64,000 nucleotides of DNA from Sabellastarte sp. h YS-2021 (GCA_964017235.1 OZ024934.1:76722706-76786705), one strand, 5' to 3'; shown: positions 34,295 through 46,008, numbered from the stretch's first letter. Numbers and translations are program-made. Notes: generated by a model not told the origin, from the letters alone.

Positions 34295-34529
34295 CTGTTT
34301 GTGTGTGAAACAACTTCATATGAAATTTTACAGCAAATGCCGACAATGGTGCTAGGAAAAAATGGTTAAACTTGGGCGGTAATCCAGATTTCTGTCTGCA
34401 TCCAGGAATATTACAATTACAAGATCCACTCTCTAAATTTTCTCATTATGCCGTGTAATGATATTTTGCAGTTTTTACACTCACACCCAGCTATAACCTG
34501 AAGTTGAAAAGTTAAAAGCTACTTGTAAT

Positions 34530-34998
34530 ACCCCATTCACACTATAGGCGGTATCCCCCATGGTAGTCTGTGTTTGGTAAAACATCCCTGTTGTTCAACT
34601 ACTCTCCGCGGTCCCTATGTAACCTTGTGACACAGTGGCAAAATGTCCATTACTTGTGCTACCTATGGAAGTTTTAAAATGATCAAAATTTTCACCTCTG
34701 AACTTGGTACAGTGGGCTTGCACAGACGAAGGTTGTGACTCTGTCCTCTTTCGGTGTAACAAAGTGACATAAGGTGAGTGAAGGTAAATGGATGTTTCAC
34801 CACTGCGTCACAAGGTCACATACAAACCTCGGATGGTAGTTGAAGGACAACAGTATTTTGCAGAATGCGTATAACCACGAATTATACTTCCTGTAGTATG
34901 AATGCTACACCAAAGATATGAGGCATCCTTGAAGGTGGTAACACCGCCTGAGAAAACTTGTAACCATTGGACGTAGCACCTGTAGTGTGAATGGAGCA
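34530..34998. mobile_element. Fold-back element family D, copy 2 (best preserved)
   Basis: The left end CCCCATTCACACTATAGGCG and right end GCACCTGTAGTGTGAATGG are inverted copies. Pairing continues inward: CTATGTAACCTTGTGACACA on the left matches TGCGTCACAAGGTCACATAC on the right, and TTGTTCAACTAC matches GTAGTTGAAGGACAA. No open frame of note. Confidence 0.75.
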
Positions 34999-35076
34999 TA
35001 GCAGTTTTATATAACAACAATTAAGCCACAATTTTATCCAGTCCCACATGGGCTCATATGTCACTTTGAATATGGA

Positions 35077-35306
35077 TATTTATTTGGGGTTTTTACCTCA
35101 CTTTCAACACTGTACAGGTCATATCACGACGGGTAGTTGGAAGGGCAGAGGAGACCAGTACATACAGTTCGTCAGGGTTCTGTACTGTAAACTGCCGACC
35201 AACGGCAAGCAACTACCAGCTTTCCCACTTTAGGTAGGGCCGGGAACCGAACCCTGGCCTCAGAGGTTGGAGGCGAGAGTGTTACCACTCTGCCACCATG
35301 GCCCCC
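35077..35306 (-). mobile_element. SINE family A
   Basis: TATTTGGGGTTTTTACCTCA, TACAGGTCATATCACGACGG and CTGCCACCATGGCCCCC. Full-length-like. Confidence 0.92.
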
Positions 35307-35525
35307 TCTAAATATGGATACAAAGAAACGGGTCACAGGTTTAATTAAACATAAGGAATTCCACATTTACTAATAATGTAAAACAAGAGTTACACCATGC
35401 CTTCCAAAAGTAGACAATGGTTTCTGACGATTCTTGTTTATATGAAAAAATGGGTTCCCGTTGATCAAATCTTGCAAATACGTTAAATTTGTGTGATCTA
35501 ACACACATTATCTAACATATACAAA

Positions 35526-35759
35526 GGGGCCACGGTGGCAGAGTGGTAACACTCTCGCCTCCCACCTCTGAGGCCGGGGTTCGATCCCCGTCAAGGCCTT
35601 ATGTGGGAAAGCTGGTAGTTGCTAGCCGTTGGTCGGCAGTTTACAGTACACAACCCTAGCGAACTCTATGTACTGGTTTCCTCTGCCCTTCCAACTACCC
35701 GTCGTGATATGACCTGTACAGTGTTGAAAGTGACGTAAAACCCCAAATAAATAAATAAA
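35526..35759 (+). mobile_element. SINE family A (near-consensus copy)
   Basis: Head GGGGCCACGGTGGCAGAGTGG with box A-like TGGCAGAGTGGTAACA, box B-like GGGGTTCGATCCCCG, body through GGTCGGCAGTTTACAGTACA, core GTGTTGAAAGTGACGTAAAA and tail (AAAT)n. The best reference copy in the window. Pol III promoter boxes are inferred from position and sequence. Confidence 0.95.
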
Positions 35760-36010
35760 CTAACATATACAGTGTTTTGAAGGCAAGGTTATAATCAAAA
35801 TAAATCAGTGGCGAAATTTCTGAAAATAGAGCCCCAAAATGGCTACCACAGTACACTAGTATTTGAAAAAAAGTTAATACTCTTTCAGACAAAAGTAACC
35901 TTTACCAATTATTGAAGTAAAATTATGAAAATGTGCCACATTCGAAATCTACCTCAAACTCTAACCATTCGGGCTCAGTTTAATTAATTATCACTGTGCT
36001 GTATTTATGT

Positions 36011-36239
36011 ATTTATTTGGGTTTTAACGTTGCTTTCAACACATTGTTTAGATCATATCACGACAGGTAGTTGGAAGGGCAGAGGAAACCAGTACATACA
36101 GTTGCTCAAGGTTCTGTACTGTAAACTGCTGACCAACAGCAAGCAACTACCAGCTTTCCCACTTAAGGTCGGGCCAGGAACCGAACCTAGTCTCAGAGGT
36201 GGGATGGGAGAGCATTATCACTCTGCCACCGTGGCCCCT
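36011..36239 (-). mobile_element. SINE family A
   Basis: ATTTATTTGGGTTTTAACG, AGGAAACCAGTACATACAGT and CTGCCACCGTGGCCCC. Confidence 0.92.
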
Positions 36240-36652
36240 ATCACTGTGCACGTGTACATTCTAAATTTGTTGAATTTTGGAAGCAAGATATTGTCCTTCA
36301 TTGGCGAATTCATTTCCCTCCCCGTTAAAGGTAGCCTTGCTAAAGGCTCGAGTGTCTTTGTAATTAAGTAAACCTTTGAGTTCACATATTAAAGTTTCAG
36401 TTTATGTAATGTAATCTTACACATGCTGACCTTTAAATTAGCATACTGCTAAGACAGATACCCTCTGTCTGACAAGCTTATACGAGTTTGTCATTGTTTT
36501 AAATGTGTGTGAAAAAAAGATATGGTACACATTTTAGCAGACCAACAGGAACAATGGCTCCAAACAAACACACAAGGATATTTTGAGTTCAAAACTTCCG
36601 TTGGGTTGCTACAGAAACAGTTGAATATACTACAGTATGCCAAGTTGTATGG
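36240..36652. other. No recognisable feature
   Basis: Unmatched AT-rich spacer between SINE copies. Confidence 0.5.
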
Positions 36653-36955
36653 TGTATTTATACTCATCGCAATATCTCCATATACTACTGGACTGAAAGC
36701 TCTATTTAACCAATCCAACTGTACAGGTACAGCCCCAACTCACAAGTAACTGACATTCCCCTAACTGGAAGATAGAGGCTCAAGGATGACCATTTATCAT
36801 CGTCCTTGAGGTTCTTTAGCCTCAGATAGGACCCAATGACAGAGGACCACCATTTTAAGTGGTCATCCAAGCCACTATGTATCTCCCTGTACCTGGGTTT
36901 GAACCCACACCCTCAGAGTTCCTAGGCAAGTGTATTACCCGCTAGGCCACAGTTT
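36653..36955 (-). mobile_element. SINE family B
   Basis: GTATTTATACTCATCGCAATA at the tail, GGTTTGAACCCACACCCTCA and ACCCGCTAGGCCACAG at the head. The central TGCCACTGGGG stretch is deleted relative to 4700-5020. Confidence 0.9.
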
Positions 36956-37342
36956 TCTGACACAGGTCTGGCAGTAGATGGGGGATTGAGGCTTTATACA
37001 AGAAACTCCAAAACTCCAATAAACCTAGGCTACACTCTCTGCCATGTGAAGACCTTGCAGCAGAGTAATGGATAAGGGCCTGAGTGCATTATGTTGGATA
37101 ATATGTATTTTCCTTTGATTTTACATTACTTTCACCTGCAAAGGTCATATTAAGGACAGGCCTCTCAGTTTACTCTACATGTTCTCATGAGTTGGGTTGG
37201 AAGTCACTTTCACAGAGTTGGGAATCAAAGGACCAAATGCAAATCTTATATAAACATACATGTAAGCCTGAAAATATTTTAATTTGTCCTGGCTAATTTG
37301 TATGCCGTGAGAACTCAGAATCAATAAGTGTCTACCTTTGCC

Positions 37343-37391
37343 TTGGATGTTCCTAGGTGAGTATGTTACCCACTAGGCCACACTGGCAGAT
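37343..37391 (-). mobile_element. SINE family B, isolated head fragment
   Basis: GTTCCTAGGTGAGTATGTTA and CCCACTAGGCCACACTGGCA match only the tRNA-like head. Confidence 0.75.
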
Positions 37392-37542
37392 CCAGATCTG
37401 TAATGGGACTTAAGAATGTTTTGGGGATTTTTGGCCAATATCTTGTTCCGAGTCCGTGGCAGAGAGTTTGGGATGCCTTAGACACTGCCTGTTAGTTTTT
37501 GCAAATACGACTGGTTTAATTTATAGATTATCAATGCATTTA

Positions 37543-37850
37543 TCTACCACTGTGGCCTACTGGGTAAAACACTCACCCAGGAACACAGAGAACGTTGGTC
37601 CAAACCCAGGTACAAGCAGATGCATAGTGTCTCAGATGACCACTTAAAATATTGGATCTCTGTCATTGGGTCCTATCTCAAGAACCTCAATAAGATTGAG
37701 AAATGGTCATCATTGAGCCTCTGTCTTTCAGGTAGAGGGAATGTCAGTATGTTGAGAGTTGGGCTGTACTTGTGCAGTCGGATGGGTCATATAGCACTTT
37801 GAGTCCTATAGTACCTGGAGATATTACACAGAGTATAAAATACAATACAA
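37543..37850 (+). mobile_element. SINE family B
   Basis: TATCTACCACTGTGGCCTAC, ATTGGGTCCTATCTCAAGAA, AGCACTTTGAGTCCTATAGT and tail GGAGATATTACACAGAGTAT. The box B region is diverged. Confidence 0.88.
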
Positions 37851-38484
37851 ATAAAGAACAAAAAATTTCTTGTTTCAAATTTGTGTAGCAGCTCTGAAAA
37901 CTGGTTCACATACACTATAATAACACATTTCAGTCTTGGCTTAAGGATGTGGGGTGGGGGGGGGGGGCAGAAGTGTAATAGTTTACTGTAATTGTCTTTA
38001 AAAACTATCATTGGAAGACTTCTATCTCTACATCTACCACACTCCCACTGTCATTTAAGTCAATTCAATATTAATTGGATCCTTCTTTCAATATTTGGCC
38101 CTGTGAGGAAAAGTGGAAATCTTATATTATTTACTTTACAAAGTCATTGTGAAGGGCTTTTGATTAACCTTTAGGACAATTTAATTGGACACTTTATTGG
38201 CTGAGACCAAATCCTGTTTCCTAAACTTACTGTCCAAAAAAGCCCAGAAGTTTCTTTTAATAACGTTTTCACGTAGCAATGAGACTTGGTTTCAAGAGAT
38301 CATTGAATTATTTTTAAATCAAATATTAATCGTAATATGAACAGATATAGTCTGTGTATCTAAGTTCTTGATCTAATTGACAACTGGGGATGAGTGTTGT
38401 ATTTTGTGACATCATAAATTGCATGATATTTCTTGAAAAAAAGGTGCTTATCTCTCCAGTCCGTTCTACTAGTTTCCATATTTA
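37851..38484. other. No gene seen; short G tract
   Basis: GGGGT followed by 12 G at 37951-37967. Otherwise AT-rich. Confidence 0.5.
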
Positions 38485-38905
38485 CCTTCGCCAGGAGGTA
38501 CTGTTTTAAAATGCGTTCATCTATCTGTCTGTTTATTTGTTTGGCTGTGTTCACAACAACACCAAAAGTAACAAACATATCTTTCTGATTTTTTATGTGA
38601 GCAAGGCTTAAGCAATGTCAATAAGATAACTGCACCCATTGAAAATACATTAAAACTTAAGACCTTAAAGGAAGAAATTATTAAATTCGGGGAAAGATCC
38701 GAATTATATTCTTGATACAAAAAAATACCTAACTTTCAAAGTAATTGTGTTTTAATGTATATTCAATGACTACTGTTTTCTGATTGGCATTACTCCAAGA
38801 GTAACAAACAGATTTTTATGTGGGTAGGTCCTGGCCAAAGGAAGTGATTGCACTTTGGGAAAGCTCCGGATTATATTTTAGATACCAAAAAATCCCCATT
38901 TTGCG
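38485..38905 (+). repeat. Repeat family E, subtype 2, with repeated inner segment
   Basis: CTTCGCCAGGAGGTACTGTTT, ATCTATCTGTCTGTTTATTT, then two partial units: CAAAAGTAACAAACATATCT...GGGGAAAGATCCGAATTATA and CAAGAGTAACAAACAGATTT...GGGAAAGCTCCGGATTATAT. Confidence 0.7.
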
Positions 38906-39006
38906 GGGAAAAACGCATTGGTTAAGGTCTGCACACTATAAATGCTTTATACTACATTTACATTTTCATTCTAAGTGTAAAAAATGTTTTTTTTTGGAGG
39001 GGGGAT

Positions 39007-39172
39007 GCATGGTGGCACAGTGGTAACATACTCCCCTCCTACCTCTGAAGTCGGCGGTTCAAACCCTGGACTTTATGTTGTTAGTTGCTTACTGGTCAGC
39101 AGTTTGATATATACTGACATTATCTGTATAGAGTTGAAAACGACGTAAAACCCCAAATAAATAAAAATAAAA
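39007..39172 (+). mobile_element. SINE family A, shortened
   Basis: CATGGTGGCACAGTGGTAAC, GGCGGTTCAAACCCTGGAC and tail AAACGACGTAAAACCCCAAA. The middle (GTATGTACTGGTTTCCTCTG) is missing. Confidence 0.88.
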
Positions 39173-39297
39173 AACTTACATTATATCTTGAAAGAGATTT
39201 TAAATCTCAATCCATAAGGTACATCAGTTGCCGGCTGATCAACAAAGTTAAATATCACTGGGCATAGCTTTTGGGTTTTATTCCGCTCTCAACAGCT

Positions 39298-39745
39298 AAT
39301 ACCCCTTTCACACTACAGGCAGTATCACCCTGTCCTTGGATCACCATCTGACATTTGTGTGTGACTTTGTGAGTCAGTGGTGAACCGCCCATTACCTTGC
39401 ACATCCTATGGAAGTTTTAAACTGTTTAAAATTTCTGCCTCTGATTTCGGGACTGTGGCCTTGCGCAGATAATTTTGCACATGCACATATGAATTTCTGA
39501 CTACAGTAACCGGTCCACAGGTGTCATCCACGGTGTATGCATGAGGTTGGGATTCGGTTGTCTTTTGGTGTAATACAGTGATATAACATGAGTTAAGGTA
39601 TTGGTTGTTTCGCCATGTGTTTGTCTGACGGCTCCCGAAGGTGAGTTGAGGTTGCTTCTCGGTGACCAGCATTTGTAGTACTGTCATCCAACTGTTATTA
39701 ACGGTTAAAAAACTGTGTTCAATCAGTGGCTGTCCACCTTCAATG
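39298..39745. mobile_element. Fold-back element family D, copy 3
   Basis: Left end CCCCTTTCACACTACAGGCA. Inner segments CCATTACCTTGCACATCCTA and TTTAAAATTTCTGCCTCTG match the other copies. The right terminus is poor (ATGTGAAC near 39750). The Harbinger remnant begins about 185 bp further on. Confidence 0.6.
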
Positions 39746-39930
39746 TGAACAACTCAGACGAAATGGGGCTACCTAGGGGACTCACGGTTGGGGTTTATGG
39801 ATCAGATTTTCCCGGTGGATGTCAGCTTGTCGATTACAGAATTTTATAAGCATAACATTGCAGGCGTATCCATGGGAGGTACTGACCACTGGATATCTGG
39901 ATGCCTGGATGCCAATGGCTATAAAAAGGG

Positions 39931-41242
39931 GTGAGGTCCAGCTCACTAGCCAGATACAATGCCGATGACAATATGGACAGACACAACAGAAATCTTGCAC
40001 AACTTCAACTCTTACTGTTAGAAATGGAGAGGCAGTTACTCATCCTTTCAGCTATGATAGACCGATTGAGAAGTAGATGGGGTCTGCCAGGGGGTCTGCC
40101 AGTTATTAGACAGAGAAGACACAGAAGATATAGGTTCAGGCCTTGGCCAACCCGGGCAGAGCTTGAAGAAGAGGGTCAGTACAGCAGACCGATGCCAATG
40201 CACCACTTAGATGACCCTATGGCATATAGAAACTTCATCCAGATGCCGCCTGAGCTCTGTCAAGAGCAGAGAATCACTGCTGAGTTCCAGAGGGACTGAA
40301 CCTTGATGAGAGATCCAGTGAGTCCAGGAGTGAAGGTGGCAGTAATCCTCAGACATCTCGCCACTGGTGACAGCTACACCACTCTGCAGTATGCTTTCAG
40401 GGTGGCCAGTGCGACCATCGAGAAGTTTGTGCCTGAGATCTGTGAAGCTATCACCAGGGCCTATCGAGATCAGGTGACGCAGTACCCCACACTCCCAGAG
40501 GATTAGTTGCTGGTCAGGTCAATCTTCTGCTGGAGGTGGAACTTTCCACATGCCCTGGGTTCCCTGGATGGAAGGCATATTCCAATCAGATGTCCACAAG
40601 GGGGAGGCAGCCTCTTCCGCAACTGCAAGGGCTTCCACTCTATTGTACTCTTGGCCCTGGTGGATGGAGATTACAAGTTCCTGTGGGTGGACATGGGGGC
40701 AGCCGGGTCAACTTCAGATGATCAGATTTTCAAGCACACCAATTTGAGGCACAAAATAGAGGACGGCAGCATCGGCTTCCCTGACAGTGAATCTCTTGGG
40801 ATTGGTGGACCAAAGGTGAACTTTTCATCCTTGGGGACGACGCCTCCCCATTTAAGCTCTGACTAATGAGGCCCTACTCCAGCCGCACTATGGACTTGAA
40901 GGAGATGGTCTTCAACTATAGGATCAGGCGGGGAAGAACTGTGGTCGAGAATGCCTTCGGGATGAGATTTTCCAGAGCCCGCTGCAGCAGGAACTCCCTG
41001 TGGTCAACAGGGTTGTCATGGCCTGCCTAGTACTGCACAACCTACTGAGGACCAGATACGCCACAGCTCAACAGGAAGACTTTGGGGGGGAGGGCCAGCC
41101 TACGATAGTGCTCGAGGGCAATGACATTCCATTTGAGGGCTGTAATGCAATTGGGCCAGCTAAAAGGCAGAGGAATATTCTCAGGGACTATTTCATGAAT
41201 GAGGGGCAGCTCCCCGGTCCAATGGACAGCTGTAAAATGTAA
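39931..41242 (+). pseudogene. PIF/Harbinger (HARBI1-like) transposase, decayed
   Basis: Encodes a DDE nuclease that would cut and paste a PIF/Harbinger DNA transposon. The whole family architecture is visible across frames: an N-terminal helical part with YRNFIQMPPE, then VKVAVILRHLATGDSYTTLQ and FRVASATIEKFVPEICEAI, then WNFPHALGSLDGRHIP (first catalytic Asp at 40567), LWVDMGAAGSTSDDQIF (second Asp at 40690), ILGDDASPFKL, FNYRIRRGRTVVENAFG (Glu at 40947), and the C-terminal ACLVLHNLLR. So the DDE triad is intact. It is interrupted by TGA at 40297-40299, TAG at 40504-40506 (where the family has Trp), TGA at 40860-40862, and frameshifts near 40810 and 40965. Its sequence is visibly richer in G+C than the flanks. 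No ATG start, terminal inverted repeats or second (Myb-like) ORF were identified. Confidence 0.92.
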
Positions 41243-41404
41243 AACAGTGTTATAATTTGACTCTGTAAATGTAAATAGGACGTTTAGGCACTTCAAAGTC
41301 AAAGGAATTGTTATGCAATTTTAATAGTGCCACATGGACTGTGAACTTTGTAGACACCTATATGACTTGTGTATATATTTTGATTTTGCTGTTATATTAT
41401 TACC

Positions 41405-41410
41405 AATAAA
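41405..41410 (+). terminator. AATAAA poly(A) signal after the Harbinger ORF
   Basis: A canonical hexamer about 165 bp after the transposase stop. In AT-rich DNA this may be chance. Confidence 0.35.
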
Positions 41411-41649
41411 AGCTTTAATTTTATGTGGATTTATTTTGTTTGAAAATAGGATCCTTAGTTGGGCTATAGCCCTGATGGGCTGACTCCTACGTTGAGGTCC
41501 AAAATAAGTACACCTATAGCAGGGCTAAAATATGTCATAGGGTGTGTTTGACTTATTATGGCCTCACGTGACCATGGTTCGTGTAGAATTTGACCTTTAA
41601 TATTTACATGGTCTAAGTAATTTTAGTCACATTATTATACATCGTGAAT

Positions 41650-41785
41650 GCACTGGTGCAACCTGTATTGCTTGGTTTTAAGTATGATAGCATTTTATTG
41701 CAATTGCATTTGGGGTAATAATTGGGTTTCATTTTAAGTTTCATAAGGGTATTTCCACAGTATAGTTGCTCTGTTGCACCAGTGC
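41650..41785. repeat. Perfect 13-bp inverted repeat, 136 bp span
   Basis: GCACTGGTGCAAC (41650-41662) and its exact complement GTTGCACCAGTGC (41773-41785), with 110 bp between them. Could be the arms of a small non-autonomous element. Confidence 0.7.
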
Positions 41786-42260
41786 CTTCGCGTTTTCCAT
41801 ATAATCGAGATATATATGTGTTAGTGGACTTTATGACCTTAGGTTTTCTAAATCTTAGTAAATGATGGCCATTACAAGATTATTGTAAATAATATTGCCA
41901 ATAGCCTTATCATATGTATGATGCAGTGCTGTTATAAGTAAAATGCCCATTGTAGAAGAATAAATTTATTAAAACCAGAGAATTTGGGATTTAATTGCTT
42001 TGATCACTGGGGACTGACAGGGAGATTAGTGAAAAATAAGCTTAGCTATAGCTTTCTATACCAAGCTCAAGCAAAATTTTGGTTGATCCTTTGTTAATCC
42101 CTTATATGGGTCCTGCACAATGTTGTAAGTATATGCATGACATGTATATATAAATGCATAAAATATTATGTGTTATAACCATATAATTACTGGGAATTAG
42201 TAAAGACATTTAAAGCAAATATTCAGTAAATGAATCTGAAACAAGAGTACTCAGAAAGCG

Positions 42261-42470
42261 CAAACCTCCATCAAGGCTCAACACCTCAATAATGCTTATG
42301 AGTGAAATGATAAGAAAATCCTTTCAAGACTTCCTAGATCCAGACAGTGTTCCAGATCTGCACCAAATTCTAACCATCTGTTCCTCAAGATTTCCTGAAA
42401 ATTGCATCTAAATCTGTCTGTATCTTTTTGAGTTATTTTGCAAACAAAGAAATCTCTTTGGTGGGGGTAA
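42261..42470. mobile_element. Repeat family E, subtype 1, with both termini
   Basis: CAAACCTCCATCAAGG at the left and CTTTGGTGGGGGTAA at the right are imperfect inverted ends. The interior has GATCCAGACAGTGTTCCAGA and AATCTGTCTGTATCTTTTTG. This supports family E as a short fold-back/MITE-type element. Confidence 0.65.
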
Positions 42471-43681
42471 TAAGGTGATTACGTAAATAAACAAAATATA
42501 TTTGTTTTAAAAAACTGTTATTGAAATGACTGCAATAAGCCATTTAGAATGTATTTAAAAAAATTTTATTTCCAAGTTAAAGAAGGCTTGTGTCTGAACT
42601 CTATAATTTATCAAGTTTAATGGCATGATAGGTTCTGTGACATTTTAAGTGCTTGCTTAATGTAGACATGAATCCCCCCTTTCCCTGAAAGTAGCGAATA
42701 GATATTATTTGTGTAAAGTGTTATCATAATCTGTACTGATGCAGATATGTATTAATACTTATTCTTATAATGTTTAACAATCATGCCGAAATACATAAAC
42801 AGATGAAAAATAAAAGCAATTTTGCCTTCCAAGTTTGAACATTGGGGTGGGAGAAGCAGATATATATTTTCAAAAACAAGAAAAATACATTTTCTTTATT
42901 TCAAAATTATATGGCACATTTTTGAATTGTGAACTACTTTTTTTTCAATTTAATTGCATTCTATAAAATCTTTAGAACACTCTTGGGGAGCAATATATTT
43001 TCTTTGGCGATAAAATTATACATATAATTAAAACAGATTTTTTTGGGTATTATTGGCAGTTATCATTATTTGATCCAGTTTGGTTTTCATAAAGACATGT
43101 TAATACCATTAAATAAGGCTAATCCAGCAGCATGTCACCTAAATGTATGTGTGTCACGTGGTACACAAGAGCACAGAGTATTAACCAATGAAATCGTTTG
43201 TTTGTTGGCGTTGTCAACACACAAGGAGTAGGAGGACTGTTTGCTGAGATAGAGACATCATTTCACACCAAGGATATATCTCAAGCTTATACTCAAACGG
43301 AAACTAGGGTTTTTTCTATCTCATAAAACATATTAATGATATGAGCAAACTTTGTCAGACAGTTTTATGATAGCTCTATTGAATTTGTAGGCCATCTCCA
43401 CTTGATTTAACTTGAGCTAAAAATTCACACAATTTTTAAAAATAACATAATAATTTCGGGTTTTAGAAGGGAAGATAAATATCAGGTTTTACCCTCAAGC
43501 ATAACAGCCATACACCTACACACATCCATTTTTATAGTCACATATAATTTGATAATCAGCTCTCCAAATAAGCCCACTTTTTAAGAGATCAAATTAATTT
43601 CAATGCTCCTCAAGTTCCTGTTTGAGTAGTGGGGACGGAACCTAGTCTTGCTCTGGCTTGAATGAAATAGATTTAGGATAG

Positions 43682-43912
43682 TTTATTTATTTGGATTTTG
43701 ACGTCACTTTCAACACTGTACAGGTCATATCACGACGGGTAGTTGGAAGGGCAGAGGAAAGCAGTACATATAATTCGCTAGGGTTCTGTACTGTAAACTG
43801 CCGACCAACGGCAAGCAACTACCAGCTTTCCCACTTACGGCCATGACGGGGATCGAACCCCAGCCACAGAGGTGGGAGGCGAGAGTGTTACCACTCTGCC
43901 ACCGTGGCCCCC
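43682..43912 (-). mobile_element. SINE family A
   Basis: TTTATTTATTTGGATTTTGACG, ACAGGTCATATCACGACGGG, GGGGATCGAACCCCAGCC and CTGCCACCGTGGCCCCC. Near consensus. Confidence 0.94.
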
Positions 43913-44499
43913 TAGATTTAGGATAGGTATATGCTTAACCGGTAATTTATTTTGAACATATATGACAGCACGATTGATGGATAAAATGAACTAGCATGAA
44001 AAGCATGCTATGGATGAACACATATGACTAGGAATTATCATTGATATTAAACCAACCATGTACAACCTTTGCACCATTATCTAAGTCTAAACTAATCACA
44101 TTTTCATGGCACTTAATCTCTAAGTAGCAGACACAAAGGTCCATAAAAAGATTCATTGTTTAAAATTTATTTAGCCATTGAACATGAGCAGGTTGTCAAC
44201 TAGAAACAGCGAGGAAGTATGAGACAGATGATTTTAAACCTTTCCATAAAACAGGTTAAAGAGGAAGCACTGTCGATATCAAGAATAAATGTATTCCAGG
44301 GACTAAATCGTCATATCAAAATCTTTTGTTGAAATGTTTTTAATGTTATCTCCCATAATGTGAAAAGCTGAAACAGTTATGGTGGCTTTATCATGTCTAC
44401 CAAATCTTGTATTTCATTATTCCACCACAAGCCATATGGCCTTAATACAGGGACATACTGTCAGAGATATAATTTTTAATATTCCCCATACATTTTATC
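43913..44499. other. No recognisable feature
   Basis: AT-rich spacer; nothing matched. Confidence 0.5.
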
Positions 44500-44952
44500 T
44501 AAAAAGCGCTGGATGAGGGTGTATCTAATATAATGTGGACTTTTAACGCTTACTCTCCTTCAACACCAATCTCCATCAAATCCAGCTCTCTAATCCAAAG
44601 ATATATCCAGGTACCAAGGAGACACAGAGGTGACAGGAGAGGCTATGGCGGATAGGCTTTTGCAAACAGGTCAGTTTTGAGCTTTTTCCTAACGGAGGCA
44701 ACTGATGTTGCACTGTGCATATTATTACCGAGTTTGTTTCAGATCTTTAGTGCATTAAAGGCAAAACTATTTCCAAAATGTTTGACTGACTTAAAGACTG
44801 ATGAGTGGAATGGCGGACCTGTAAGGTATTGACAATCAGGGTGACTACGCCTGGTACTATAGGAACAACTGCTGAAAGACAAGAACGGTTCAAAATAGGA
44901 AGGAGAACCACAATGTAAACATTTATAAATCAGTGTTGTAGTTTTGAACATA
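44500..44952 (-). mobile_element. CR1/L2-type LINE, 3' end fragment
   Basis: The - strand reads ...PSYFEPFLSFSSCSYST, PPFHSSVFKSVKHFGNSFAF, NALKIWNKLGNNMHS, then VRKKLKTDLFAKAY, the terminal K-x-x-L-K-x-x-L-F pattern of CR1/L2 elements. It matches the 1-250 part of the left-edge copy and continues further 3'. The 5' side breaks off at about 44952. Confidence 0.85.
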
Positions 44953-45786
44953 CCGTGTATGACTGTATTCAAATAATGTATCAAAGAATAACTAAACCAT
45001 ACCATCATTACCCAACCACCCAGACTCATTCATTCACCCATCCAAACAACGAACAAACCACTCGTACAAATCAGAAAATGAATGGCTGAGGTTATAAACC
45101 AGTTTACCAGTAAATACTTGACCCCCTTTCTCATCAAACCGCCCAAATGATCAACCACCTACCCATTGTAACAAAACCAACGAACCGCCTCTTTAGCATC
45201 AGCAAAGCCTTTGGCAAGGCCATTTGGAAAGTGAACTTTTTAAATGGAGCTGTGGGTTTTGAGGGGGGGAATATAGGTACCTAGATTAAATAAGAGGTGG
45301 AACTAATGCAAATCGTGGGGTCTGTCCACAGTATCTCCTCTAAGGACGCAGCCGTGGGCCATTTAGGATATTAGATAATAAAACCACATAAAGACGCCCC
45401 AGTCAATATTGTTCTTGCTGATTTGGTTAGAATTTCTAAACATCAATTTGAAAGAGAGGCTTAGGTTTCATATGTGAAATGTGTATGAAGCAGAATAAAT
45501 TAATATACCTATGGGAGGTTTCCATTTTCAGACATTTGGTCCAGAAATGATTTTTTCCCGTACAAACTTTGACCTTAAGACTGATCAAACACCACTTGTA
45601 TATATTAATGTCTTTGTTGAGGAAAATAATATATAAAATGACCATGATATTTTGTATTCTCATCTTTATACTCTCCTATTACTGTTGTCGGCTCAAATCT
45701 ATTATTGTCAACTGATTAGCTATACTATAGGGTTTTACCTTAGTTATTGCCATTGTAACTGAATATATTTCTAGTGTACCGGTCAG
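44953..45786. other. No recognisable feature
   Basis: A C- and A-rich patch (CAACCACCCAGACTCATTCA) near 45010-45070 looks like decayed simple sequence. Nothing coding. Confidence 0.5.
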
Positions 45787-46008
45787 GGGGCTCGGTGGTG
45801 CAATGGGTAACCTATGAGGTCTGTGGGTCAAACCCCGGACCCTATGTTGGGAAGTTGCTGACTGCTAAATGATGTACGGTAGTTAACAGTGCAGAATCTT
45901 GATCAACTGGTATGGGCTGGTCTCCTCTGCCCTTAAGATTACCCGTAGTGCTATAACCTGTTACAAAGTGTCGAAAGCAAAGCCCAAATAACTCAAAATA
46001 AAGTGGTG
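45787..46008 (+). mobile_element. SINE family A, diverged
   Basis: GGGGCTCGGTGGTGCAATGG, GGGTCAAACCCCGGACCCTA, CTGGTATGGGCTGGTCTCCT and GTGTCGAAAGCAAAGCCCAA. Confidence 0.88.

Larger units (their letters stand above)
41411..43681. other. No gene seen; inverted repeat and family-E copy inside
   Basis: AT-rich apart from the inverted repeat at 41650-41785 and the repeat at 42261-42470. CTATAGCCCTGATGGGCTGA just after the transposase was examined as a transposon end without success. Confidence 0.5.

Noticed and set aside
35526-35600. tRNA gene-like box A and box B
   Set aside because: The segment is the head of an interspersed SINE with many copies; it does not fold as a full cloverleaf by eye and is followed by the SINE body.
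39298-41820. Family-D left end and downstream inverted repeat as the termini of the Harbinger element
   Set aside because: The left family-D terminus has no matching inverted partner to the right of the transposase, and the 41650/41785 inverted repeat is self-contained. The element's true ends remain undetermined.
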